DNA of 64,000 nt from Nissolia schottii (lineage: Eukaryota; Streptophyta; Magnoliopsida; Fabales; Fabaceae). Where the stretch lies: assembly GCA_003254905.1 (NCBI GenBank), contig QANU01043002.1:124001-188000 (forward strand), read 5' to 3'. Positions 36,341-47,078 of this stretch are shown one piece after another; position 1 is the stretch's first letter, and every line of letters starts with the position of its first letter. The notes under the pieces were generated by a model. The model had not been told where the DNA came from and did not search any database. It saw only the letters and a list, made by a program, of their open reading frames with translations. The position numbers and the translations under genes were made by a program.

Positions 36341-38499
36341 AAGTGAGTGGACCAACATGCACAATTGCATTTGCATCACAATTTGTCTATTAAAATTATT
36401 AAGTTGTGAGATGAGAGTCACGAGACAATGCATTACAATGTCATTCTATGAGCTTCCAACAATCAGAGCACAAAAATGTGGGTACAACGACACCGGAATA
36501 AATAATTCCTCCTTGAAAAAATTTTCTAACAAAGGACGAAGACATGGAAATAAGAAAATTCACCGAAAATTTTTGTAAGGACACATTGAGAGTTGAAGTG
36601 ACCAATATCATAGCCCTTGTTCATGCTGACGCAATGATGCCAGTGTATGACAAATATTTGGCACCAAAACTCAGTTCCAAATGTAAGATGTGTGGAGTGG
36701 CAGTGATTTGTGGCTCAATGATAATTACATGGAAAATTGAGATCAAAATATGATTGCAGAAAAATTGTTACATAAATATGGATGTCACTTGTAATTTAAA
36801 AAAATTGTCCCAAATTCTAAAATTAATTATAAAAAAAATTCATTAGTTGTGTGTTGATTTAACATAAAGCAAATATAATATTTTAATATTTATAGCAATT
36901 TAGAATTCAGATATATATGTCCCAAATTTAAACTTAGATAATAATAATAAAAAAAAATAACAATTTAGAATTTGAGAATATATGTTTTGAATTGTAAAAT
37001 ATTTTCATAAAATTGTAGCTTCTTTCATTTCACTACAATCTAGTTTTATTTCATCTAGATTTTCATAATCTAATCATTTTTCAGCGGTGGAAATATCAGC
37101 TTAGGCCGGGCTTGTAAGTTTTTTTTTTAAGGCTTGGCTTGACCTTGAAAGTGTGTTTAAAAGTCTACTTAAAACAAAGAAATTTTTTTTAGATATTATC
37201 TATCAAATAATCTTTATATATTATGAATCTAATTAAGTTATCAACAAGAAATATAGAACATGACATTTTTTTTAATCATTTAAATTTGACACAACTAAGA
37301 TAAACATAAAAAAAAGTGACTAAGAAAAAATATTACTCCACAAATATTGAATTGATATGACAAGATAAAGTAAATTAATAATTAATACAACCAAATGTTA
37401 CGGTGACACCTTAAACTCAATGAGATTGCACGAGAAAATGTGTGGACGGTAGTGACACCAATGTATGAAGAGGTATTCAAGGAAGTGAAAAAGATGAGAA
37501 GCAAGAGAGATTTTGAATCTGATTAAGTTAAATTATAGGAATAAGATAAGATTTGATTTTCATTTTAAACTATTTTCAATGTATAATTTTTTTTTGTACT
37601 ATATGAATATATAAGCCAGCTTATTGGACCTAATAGATTTTTTTTATATAATTTATAACTTGCCCTATTTAGTTAAAAAAGTCTTTTTTAAAAGTTTATT
37701 CTAACTTGTTCAATTACATAACTTGAAAATGAGCCGAGCCAAAAGCTCGACAAATGGCTTGATCTATTCCCGACGGTCACAATATCGATTAATCGTTTTC
37801 ATGAGTCCAAATTGATGGTTGGACTTAATTCTATGCAATCGAGAAGCAAATGGCAGCAAAGGTCCCAATTCGAGACCACCTATCCCTCCACGGATTTTAT
37901 TAGCTGCCCATGGTCAACTCTCCAAACGAAATTCTTCTCAACTATATTATTCCACTTTTTGTGATGCCTTTCTCCAAGCTCAAACTGTCTTTGACTCTAA
38001 TTATTATCCAATAAAACGTGACTAAACGGTGGTTGAAACTCCTCAACCACTATATTAGTAGTAGAGATAATTACAAATAATTTTACATGTAGGAAGAATC
38101 GGAGATATATATTATCACGCAAATATTATTTATATTCTTCTCGTTCTTGTTCCCTTGAGCGAATTCACATAGGTTATTTTTAGTTCAAATGCATAGTTGA
38201 AGAAAAGTGGTTGTTGTTTCATGAAGAGTATTTTACTACAAATGTCATTTACATTGAATTATAAACTTGTGGTGAAAAGAAACTCTTAAGCTTAATGTCT
38301 AACAAGCATCGGCCATAAAATCTTAGAAAACTATTTAATCGCTTTTGTGTTGTTTATTTTCATATGAAATTAAATTGTAATCTCGTGGTCCGATTAATCT
38401 TATTAAATGTGTTATTTTGGATTAATTCTCGAACAATCTTAAGAGTATTTTGTTTTATATATATTATTATGCTGATTGCACAAATTTGTAGAGAAATTA
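36341..38499. other. intergenic, with a decayed hAT-like relic
   Basis: No gene recognised. At about 37083-37775 the right end (inverted GGGAATAGATCAAGCC) resembles the terminus of the hAT-like element at 25513, and GGCCGGGCTTG and GGCTTGGCTTGACC repeats occur on the left. This is probably a related, heavily decayed element. Faint similarity to copy B of the duplicated locus may continue to about 36700. Confidence 0.35.
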
Positions 38500-39680
38500 T
38501 ATTTTGAAAGGACAAGCAAATCAGCATTTGACTAAAGGACGTGAGAGCTATGGCGTGACAAAGCAGTGGGCTGACACACAATGTGCACAACTACAGCATG
38601 GTGACAGTAGTACATTGCAATTGGATGAAAGGAACATGCACGAAATACCAGGTAAGTTCTGTATTCATGAAAATTTTAGACACCATGCAACTCGATACAG
38701 ATATAGAAATGAAATTAACATTGTAACAATTAGTCCAAAAATTAATTTTGAGATAAAAGAGGATAGATTATGGGATTACGAGACATCTGTAAAATTAGAA
38801 ATGTTTTCACCTCCTACACTAATGCGAGGGAAGGAGAGGAACTTGTATTTCTTAAAGCCTCTAAAAGAGATGCGGTTTTTGAAAAAGGAACAGCGAATTT
38901 AAAATTTGCTTATGAAAAAATTATCTCATTAAATGATGTTCTCCATGCGCCTGAAATAAGTTATAATTTAATTTCCGTATTTGTATTAGGTAAAGTTTTC
39001 TCGATGATTGTGAAGTTATGCTTTCTAAATGTGGGAATTATGTGGAAAAATGCACTATAATAATGGTTTATTCATGTTAAATGTTTCTCATGTTATGAGT
39101 GAATATACCGGTTCCGGTGCCTACTTAAGGTCAATTTATGACATAGTATATTAGTACACGTTAACTTCTAAAGAAAATGAGCGAGTTCGGATTTATAAAT
39201 GATATGTGAATAAGACAATAATGAAAATTTTTTAATATGTGTACAAGCTAAATGTACGAAGAAGACATGAAAACGTGTGGAATTTTATGAAACTTACTTA
39301 ATGGGCCTAATACACTTTGTCATAGTCGATTTAAAATCAACAATGACTAGAGGAAGTAAAAGATTTTATTTAATTTTTATGGATGATTTTTTAAGATACA
39401 CGTCTTAATTTCCAAAGGACCAAAGATGAAGGAGAGCAAAGTTTCAAAATTTATAAAATTGAAGTAGGAAATAAATTAGCTAATAAGATTAAAAAGATAT
39501 TGAGACCCAATAGTTCAATTGAAAAATATAAAGTTACATTGGTTGCTAAGGGGGAGAATCAAAAGAAAGACTTGGTTTATTTTGATACATATTCACCGAT
39601 GGTTATAAATGCTATTTTGATTCATTTTACATGGAATATTGAGTCGATTTATATTTATCATTAGATGAAATGTTAATAAA
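38500..39680 (+). mobile_element. Ty1/copia retrotransposon relic (internal region, deleted)
   Basis: Short in-frame pieces of a copia polyprotein occur in the expected order, separated by stops and deletions. A gag-pre-integrase-like piece lies at about 38770-39000 (ISLNDVLHAPEISYNLISV). An integrase-core-like piece follows at about 39340-39400 (RFYLIFMDDFLRY). A reverse-transcriptase start lies at about 39515-39600 (KVTLVAKGENQ, YFDTYSPMV). Most of integrase and reverse transcriptase is missing. No LTRs were identified at its ends. Confidence 0.62.
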
Positions 39681-39689
39681 ATTTATATT

Positions 39690-40829
39690 CAATAAAATTT
39701 TATCCAATAATAAATAAGTAATGAATCGGCATAGTGTCTCATATATAATGAGTAAAAATAATTTTTTTTCTTACTTTTATTGGTGTGTGATCAGTTTAGC
39801 ATCTAGTCATAATTTATTAATACTCCAAATAAATGATAAGAGGAGGAAATTTATGAGTCATCCTGAAAGTTTTGTGATTTATGATAGTTAAAAAACATAA
39901 GCATATCATGTCTTGAACTATTCATTAACTACATAAGACTGCAAATTATTTTAACACAATGAATTTGAGATACAACTCTACCGGTATGAACTAGGGATAA
40001 CCCACGGACTAACCTGTTTACCTACATAAATGGACGAACCAATCATATAAAAATCGGCCCACAAATAATAAAAGACAGTTTAGACCCACGGGTTAGCTGG
40101 GTTGGGCCTAAATGGGCCGAGCTAGCCCGTTTGACAACCCTAGGTAAAGGTTAAGGTATCTGACTTATAGATGCCTTTTAAATAAAATAAAAAAAAAGAC
40201 AAATTTTTAATTTAGTCTTTATTGTTTTTTTAACTTAGATAAATTTATATATCTTACATTTTTTTCGATTTATTTAGTCTTTGTTATTTTTAAATTGATC
40301 AATTTAGTTTTTATTATTTTTTGAATCATTCACTTTTACCCCTTTTAAATTTTGTTGTCAATTTAATCCTTACAAATTACAAAAATTAGACAAGTAAGTT
40401 ATTCTATGCAATCTCCAAAATTGAGACAGCTAATTTAGAACACAATGAAGAAACATGACATGTTAAAGATCTATATCATCTCCTCCATGTCAAGAACGAT
40501 ATTGTTTTACATAACTAATAGCATATCTTCTTTTAAACTAAACAATATCGTTTTACATCCTATATACATAAAACGTGCACATCTATGATGAAAAATAGAC
40601 ATACACTAATAAAAGTATGTTTCTAAAAGTAGAAAATAGGGTGATTAAATACTTATATGATAAAATACATAAATTTTGACTGAAATTTATTGATTTGTAA
40701 TGTAGCATAAACTAAAGTGATCGAAAAATAAAAATAAAAATTATGTGAGTTAAAAATTATCATAAATTAAATCAAGAGCTTTGTCAAAAAGAGAAAAATA
40801 CATAAATACCTCGTGAGTTTGGTACAAAC
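39690..40829. other. AT-rich intergenic DNA with a short hAT-like element
   Basis: No gene recognised. The AT-rich part at 40190-40400 has the alternating style of decayed MULE ends, but no partner repeat was found. Confidence 0.35.
39992..40142. mobile_element. short hAT-like element, about 151 bp
   Basis: Begins TAGGGATAACCCACGGACTA. The inverted right end reads TAGGGTTGTCAAACGGGCTA, a common plant hAT terminus. Target duplications are not recognisable. No coding content. Confidence 0.45.
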
Positions 40830-41841
40830 CCACGGGCACACGGCCCACCCAATAATAGATTCTAGAAACGGAACCCTAAAACTGCACAGAACCCACATCA
40901 CGTGCCGCCATCACGAAAAATGGTACCAACCCCACTTCTTTAAATTCACGCCCACGCCTTCACTCACTCCTGCGCATCACTCACTAGTTAATTACTAGGG
41001 TTCCTACCCATTACTAGTAACCTCAAACCCTTCCCTCACCATTCTCTGACGCCGCCACCTTCTCTTTTTGCAGCTAAAATGCAAATTGATTCCATAACCC
41101 CTTTTCTGCTTTGCTTTGAGCAACAGGTGCATCTCTTCTCTTTACTTAGCTTTTTTTGTGTATCTCTTTATCTCTTATAAGTAAATCAGATCTAATAATT
41201 TCAGATCTGCTTTTGTTTTTTTTTTCAATTCGTAGCATATTTGTGATTTCCTTTAGTTCCAATCTTCTGATCTACTGTTCTAATTTTCTGTGTTGTCTAT
41301 TTCAAGGCGGATCTATGAGTCAGAGATCAGGTCAGTGTTGTTTCGGTTCAATTGTTGAAGGTCTGATTTTGCGGGAGCCACCAATGATGGATTCTATTCG
41401 TTTGCTGTTAGCGCCGTGCTTCTCTTTGATCCAGAGATTGATGGATGGATTGAACTTTTTTGATACTGTGATTTCCTTGATTAAATATAACGGAAGGACT
41501 CTGAATAGGCGGTGACATAGCTTTATCTTGTTTTTTAAAGATAAGTTTGCATTTCATATGAGATTTTTATTGCAGAGATCTTGTGGCTTGGCGTGTGTAT
41601 GAGGTTAGCTGCAATATAAATTTCATATGAAATTAAGAAATTGTGGTAAATTTATTTTTAAAGATAAGATAAAATAATGTCACCGTTAATACAGAGTCCT
41701 TCGGTCATATTCAATTAAGTTTTTTTTTATTTGCATTGTAATATCAATAATTTTAAATTTTATTCGAGTATGATGTTGTTGATTGTCTAATGAAATCTCT
41801 TATTTTATTCATGCTTGCGATACATTGTTAAGTCGAATTTG

Positions 41842-41844
<3 letters not shown>

Positions 41845-41880
<36 letters not shown>
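41845..41880. repeat. (AT)n microsatellite
   Basis: About 18 uninterrupted AT units inside copy B of the duplicated locus. Copy A has only a short TATATA at the equivalent place (about 35980). Confidence 0.95.
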
Positions 41881-41882
<2 letters not shown>

Positions 41883-42089
41883 GGTTTTGGTAGAAAACGT
41901 TTTTGTGTTTAAAGTGCTTTTGAAAATATGTCACGAGACGTAGCCATTGTTACTCATGAACGCATTCGAACTTTAACGCTATCATGAGATGAAGCCATTG
42001 TTACTCTTTCAGCATTATGCCTTTTATGACCGTCAAACAATGATATGCTAATCGTATCTACGCTAAGATCATGTGTTGGAATGTTATAA

Positions 42090-42110
42090 ATCCTCATGAA
42101 ATCTGAGGAT
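42090..42110 (+). other. conserved hairpin, copy B
   Basis: Perfect 7-bp stem ATCCTCA / TGAGGAT around loop TGAAATC, the counterpart of 36123-36143, with compensatory change in the stem. Confidence 0.6.
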
Positions 42111-42720
42111 CAAAGCACTGATATAAAATACGATACTAATGCTATACTATATTGTCAAAAGTTAAATATGTTGATATGTTTATATATACATAAATTTAGT
42201 TTTTATGTTTCATAAATGGAAAATTTTATGTGCTATCATCAAATTATATATAATTACGTCATAAGTTTATTTGACTCTTGAGAACTTAGTTACTTTTGAA
42301 AATTATAGTATAAAATAAACTAAGTTGTATTAAAAATGAAAAAATAAACTTCTAAAACAAAAAATTTATAAGAACAAAACAGTATTAAAAATAAAGGTGT
42401 ATCTCGATCAATTTGAGTCATACTATTTTAGATGAGCCCACTCAATTTACTAAGCTGATGTACACCAACTAAAAATAATGAAAAAAATGAAGTGTTCCTG
42501 GTACATAGATCATAACGAAATGCAAACAAAGGAAATTTCTCGTCATTGTTTTCAACGTGAACTAAAGGGGCGCAAAAGCACCCAAAAAACTGCACAAATT
42601 ACATAGTTCCTAGCCAGAAGAGCACTGTTGAAGAGCCACACAATCTTTCTCACACGGGTGAGGAATCAAGATTCGCAATTCTAAACTAAGTGAATCGGCC
42701 AAGATGCACAAGAGAAATTA

Positions 42721-43139
42721 TTATCATGAAGGGTTAACTAAAATTGTGAACATTTTAGCTTTTAACTGACGAGACCACCCATCTCATAAGCTTATTGTAA
42801 GCCCTTCAAGGTGAGATTTTCCGTAACGGATATTATCTGAATCCAAAATTATCGTGGCAAGCTTCTGCCGATGCTGACGTAATGATGTGAGCATGTGTCT
42901 GCAGCATTTTAGCCTTTCTTTTTGTTTTTTTTTTTTTCCTTTTAATTCGATTGAGCGCCTATGACTGAGCATAAGATCCTCACCAGATTTGTATTTATTC
43001 CTCACAAGATTGAGCGGGCCTTGATGCTTTCAAGTTGATTTAAACTGAAATGCGGATTAGTGGTTCAAAGCATACAGAGCTGGAGATTATGGGTTTTGTA
43101 AACTTATTCTGATTATTATTTGTGTGTATAGAGCAATGG
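42721..43139. other. intergenic, nothing firm
   Basis: A CTGACGTAATGATG block near 42875 has a counterpart near 36630, so the duplication may extend to about 42900 with low similarity. No gene. Confidence 0.3.
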
Positions 43140-43735
43140 TGGAGAGCTCTAGCTCTGGGGGTTGAATTCTCTGTGTTCTCCCTTCTCCTTAGAGCCCATG
43201 TCTTGTTGAACCTGCAACTCCAAACTTGTCCCTGTCAGCTATGGTTTGGGCAAGTCACAGGCCCTTTGGGCAAAAACCTCTCTTTTCCCTTTCCATGTGC
43301 AGCAAATCCCAAAAAAGCCCATTATGGTGAAAAGGGAAAAATGGACTCTTGCTGGCCCCTTGATACCCTCTGAACAGGAGGGAGCTAGAAATGGCTTGGA
43401 GACAACTCCTTGGGTAATGGGAGGGCATCCCTGCACAACCAAATTAAGGAAAGGTCTGTCTCGTTCCTCCCTCCCTTTCTTGAACCCTGGTCAAGGCCAA
43501 GATGCTATGCACAAGATAGTATCTCAACCTCCCTTTTTGGCCCCTTTCTCCGCTTTTGCTGGCGCATGCTCCGCTCAAGTATCCTAGGCAGGGCGTCCTC
43601 TGATGGTATGCCCTTGCATGCTCCACAATGGACCTTAGATGAAGGCTTCAATCGAACGGTTGGGGGACCCTTCTACCAAGTAAGTGCAAATGGGTCCAAA
43701 CCACATGCACATCAATAAGAAGTTCGTGTCAAGAA
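43140..43735. other. GC-richer segment, possible organellar or foreign-origin insert
   Basis: About 600 bp with roughly 50% GC in a 30-35% GC neighbourhood. Several frames are open for 60-110 codons on both strands, yet none gives a protein family I recognise. Composition and phrasing (long C and T runs, GGGAGGG, CCCTTTCTTGAACCC) are like plant mitochondrial non-coding DNA, so a nuclear mitochondrial insertion is a candidate origin. A captured gene piece is the alternative. Confidence 0.35.
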
Positions 43736-44205
43736 CATTGGGAATACATTTAGACCCTTGTGTAAGCAAAATGTATTTATTTTTTAAACTATTTAATAAG
43801 TATAAAATAAAAGAAAATTGTCAATCCATTAAAATTAATCTCCATTATATTAAGTGTAGGTAAATGAGCCATTTTTTGATATATAATAATTCAAGAAAAC
43901 TAAATAATAATGAATTTTTAATAGAGAAATGATATTATAACAACTAACTAAAACATTTTAAATACCATTATAGTCACACAAAGACATGAGACATGCAATG
44001 AGTGTGTTTGTCTCAAAATTATTCAAAATAGATTTTACCGCATCACTATTCATTTTAATACATTGTGATCACAATTTTAATGGACATAGGATTGTTGTTT
44101 TATTTGTTATTTATTTATATTGAAATTTCTGTGGTTCGACCGGAATCCCTTCGTAAACCGCTTCTGACCTGTGACTTTCTGCGTGGCTGTGTCTGCCCAA
44201 TCGCA
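43736..44205 (+). promoter_or_regulatory. PCH1-like promoter region
   Basis: AT-rich upstream DNA. A TATTTATATTG stretch at about 44110 could serve as the TATA box. I saw no GTAC core (the copper-response element of SPL7) in the last 200 bases before the ATG. Confidence 0.35.
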
Positions 44206-45587
44206 ATGGAATCTGCGTTGTGCGTGACGATGCAGATGCCGCTCTTCAAACCTCTGAATCGCCAATTCGCCACCTGTACTCAATCAGCAGCCGCCATATG
44301 CAAGCCACTCCGCCGCCTCAACTATTGCGCCACCACTCCCACTCCCAAGTCGTCGGCATCATTTCTGCCACTGCCTATACGCTGCGTTTCGAGCTCAGCT
44401 GCTTCTCCCGGTGGCGGCGCTTCCGACCTTTCCCCACTTCCCCCTGATGCTATTGTTCTCAATGTTGAGGTCCTTCATTCTCACTTCTATAATTTTCTCC
44501 TCTTTCTCTTTGCCATTTTTTATTTGAATGAATTGAAAATCAATACGCCTTCTCGATTCTATCTGTCTCTCTGTGTGTGTGATACGATAGGGCATGATGT
44601 GCGAAGGGTGTGCCGGTAACGTCAAGAAACTTCTAGAAAGTCGAGTAAGTTGTTCCAATTTCATTTTCATTTTCATTCTTCACTTCCATATAATTTTTTT
44701 ATTATTATTAATTTTAATTTTTCCATTTATATTTTGTTGATTAATGGTCAGCCGCAAGTGTCATCTGCAAGTGTCAATCTAACATCCGAGATAGCAATAG
44801 TATCTGCTGTGTCCGAAGAAAAAGCTGCGCCAAATTGGCACAAGCAATTAGGGGAGGCACTCGCACAGCATTTAACTAACTGTGGTTTCAATTCTACCCT
44901 TCGAGGTACAATTTCAACCTTCAACACCTTCACCCATCTTAATCACCCGTTTTCTTTGAGTATTTATTTGATTTATGTTTCAAATGCTACTACTATATTG
45001 GTTTATTATAGAAAAAACAAATTGTGGTATGGAGTAAAGGGAAACGTATTGCTTGAGTTTATAGTCACGAAGCATCTCATGGATCCATGTCTTATTAAAA
45101 ATTCAGCTTTGTATTACTGAAATGAGAAACGTTTGGGAGTCCTATTTTGTAATCTAACTTATTCTCCTATCCATTTTATACATATACTTGTGAAAATTTG
45201 AATTTATTAAGGATGTGTTTGTGAGTTGGATTTATGAGGAGAATGAAAGGTTTTGTGGGCTTAGTAATAATTTTTACATGTGTATGAATAGAATGAGTCA
45301 GGATTAGTTAGACTAAAAAGTGGGATTCCCAACACTTCTCTTAATGTTACAATTTTCAACTAATTGGTCGATTGTAGCTCATAGTTATCCCCTCTTAGTT
45401 GTCAAAATATAAGTGAGATGCTAAAATATATATGATGGTTGACATATTCACCCCGCTTATAGTTCAATTAAAACTAGTTGCTTCTAAGACGAGAGTGGAT
45501 GTTACAAAACATGCAGTAGAGCTAATTTTGTTTACTTGAACCTTGCCCTTGGTGAATTAATTGGCAGGTCAAGAAGGTAGCGACTGA
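44206..45587 (+). CDS. PCH1: stand-alone plastid copper chaperone (PCH1 type, from PAA1 N-terminus)
   Basis: Four exons join in frame: 44206-44469, 44591-44644, 44752-44905, 45568-45587 (492 nt, 163 aa), all GT-AG. Residues 1-80 are Ser/Ala/Pro-rich with few acids, as in a chloroplast transit peptide. Residues 82-157 form one heavy-metal-associated (HMA) domain with the copper motif GMMCEGC (89-95), then VKKLLESRPQVSSASVNL and LGEALAQHLTNCGF. This is the N-terminal domain of the chloroplast envelope Cu-ATPase PAA1/HMA6. No ATPase part follows: exon 4 adds only GQEGSD and a stop. PAA1 is known to give a plastid copper chaperone (PCH1) by alternative splicing, and in some plants a separate duplicated gene encodes it. 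This locus fits the latter. Intron 3 is 662 bp. The tiny last exon is inferred; readthrough of intron 3 would instead give an unrelated 62-residue tail. Confidence 0.78.
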
Positions 45588-47078
45588 CAGATTATTATTT
45601 CGTCATATGAATGCCAACGAATGGCTGCTTGGAATCAATGGTATCTCCTCATTTCATAAGTTTCGTAAGTTTCAACATGACACCTTTAATATGGCTAATG
45701 GTGGATTCCTGCTTGTAACTCCAAAACTATATATAGTTTGGGAGTTATGATAGAAAAGCTTCTTTTTTTTTGCCTAAACTATGATTTTGAAATCAGAACA
45801 CCAAACATGCTATAATTTGTTTTCAAATTCATTCTCAGTTTCATAGGATTAGGTTAAAAACAATTGTTGATGCTACAATCTTTGCCTTCTCTTCAGTAGG
45901 TGAGCCACTGCTGCCTCACTGCCACTTGTGGTGGTTATTGGAGAGCTGTGTCTGGGCTCAGGTGGCCTAGTATGTCGCAAAATTTGATGCACAATCTAAA
46001 ATTACAGTCATCAAGAATTGTATGAGTACTCATTCATGTGAAGTTAGTTCTGCTTTGTGTGTATGATGAACAGGACATCTGAGTGTGTTCCTAGGGGACT
46101 AATGGTTGCATCAAGATGTTGTTCATAAGCATATTGATCTGAAGATGTTCTCGGCATGCTTGCGAATTGATATTAAAGTATTAATAATTGTGGATGAATG
46201 ATTAATAGAACGAATCATTTGGTGGCCTGCCCTCTAATCATGAAACAATGTCCATATCCATTGGCTGACTCAATTTGAGGAGTTAGTATGATAAGTTGAG
46301 TAGAGTCTTACTATCCTTAAAACAACAATATATGACGTTAAAATTTGATAAAATAATCACAATTTAGAAAAATTAACTTTAAACTATAACTACAACTTTA
46401 GTTATGTACAAAAGGAAATCAATTTTGAAATAATGCAAGATTTTGATGATAACGACTTTTTCAAGTCATGCTTAAAAGACTTACCCACGAGAGGTTACCG
46501 TAAAAAAAAACGACGGGAAATTGATTTAGTGAGCGGAACAATTGAAGTTTCCGAATCTGTCAACCCTTTCAAACAACAAATTAGTACAAGAGATATTACT
46601 GGATGGATATGAGATTAAATTTTTTTTTCTTAGACACAAAAAATTGTGAATCTTATCAGATTTATGAAAGATATGTTTAAATACATGTGAGACTTGTCAC
46701 TTTTTTTTTTGTGTCTAAAACAAATTCTTAAGCACACGCCCATCCAAAATTATCTCTCAGGGCAAACTGAAGAAGTTGCAAGAATAACATTAGAGGCAAT
46801 CAAATGCCACTGTACAATACTCGGTGTCCACCGCTGTACTTACATTGAGGTAGAATGAGCCATTCACGAAGTGTCTGCATAACGATGTATAGTTTTTCAG
46901 TCACACCTGTTTCTTTATGTATTGTTCTCAGCCTAATTTTGGGATCCAAACAACTAGAGAGGATCAAGCAAACATTTCAAAATGCATTCCAAAATTTCCA
47001 TGGCCCCCTCACTGCTACAAAAGTGTGGTTTCTAAGTAAATTGTCATCTGTTTTTTCTTTGAGCTGCAAAATTGGTTT
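45588..47078. other. convergent intergenic region and 3' UTRs of PCH1-like and KUP7
   Basis: Contains the probable 3' UTR of PCH1 (to about 45700-45900) and, on the minus strand, that of KUP7 (about 47078-46750). An inverted repeat lies at 46630-46718. No further gene recognised. Confidence 0.45.
46630..46718. repeat. 89-bp inverted repeat
   Basis: TTAGACACAAAAAA at the left and its complement TTTTTTGTGTCTAA at the right, separated by about 60 bp. A small hairpin or MITE-like structure of unknown family. Confidence 0.5.

Larger units (their letters stand above)
40830..42720 (+). ncRNA. duplicated transcript-like locus, copy B (probably non-coding)
   Basis: Homologue of 35005-36340. The promoter has CACGTG (40899-40904) and a TTTAAAT TATA-like box (40939-40945). 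The leader has CTAGGGTT and CCTTCCCTCACC. The first exon contains ATGCAAATTGATTCC and ends CAACAG before GT at 41127. The second exon lies at about 41307-41511, followed by GGTGACAT. Its open frame from 41314 starts MSQRSGQCCF, has no indels against copy A over 63 codons, but differs mostly at amino-acid-changing positions. An (AT)n run at 41845-41880 and a partial internal duplication of GTAGCCATTGTTACTC are specific to this copy. Conserved blocks run to about 42700. Confidence 0.45.

Noticed and set aside
35040..40950. ACCCACATCA upstream of TATA in the duplicated pair as an snRNA USE promoter
   Set aside because: The spacing to TATA differs between the copies (about 27 and 38 nt) and the last USE bases do not match, unlike the two LTRs. 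The locus is therefore not called an snRNA gene.
35240..41127. ATGCAAATT at the start of the first exon of both loci as the beginning of ubiquitin (MQI...)
   Set aside because: The next codons do not continue as ubiquitin in either copy, and copy A stops after 13 codons.
45568..46850. Further PAA1 ATPase exons downstream of the HMA domain
   Set aside because: No P-type ATPase motif (DKTGT, TGE, CPC, GDGxNDxP) is seen in any frame before the convergent KUP7 gene.
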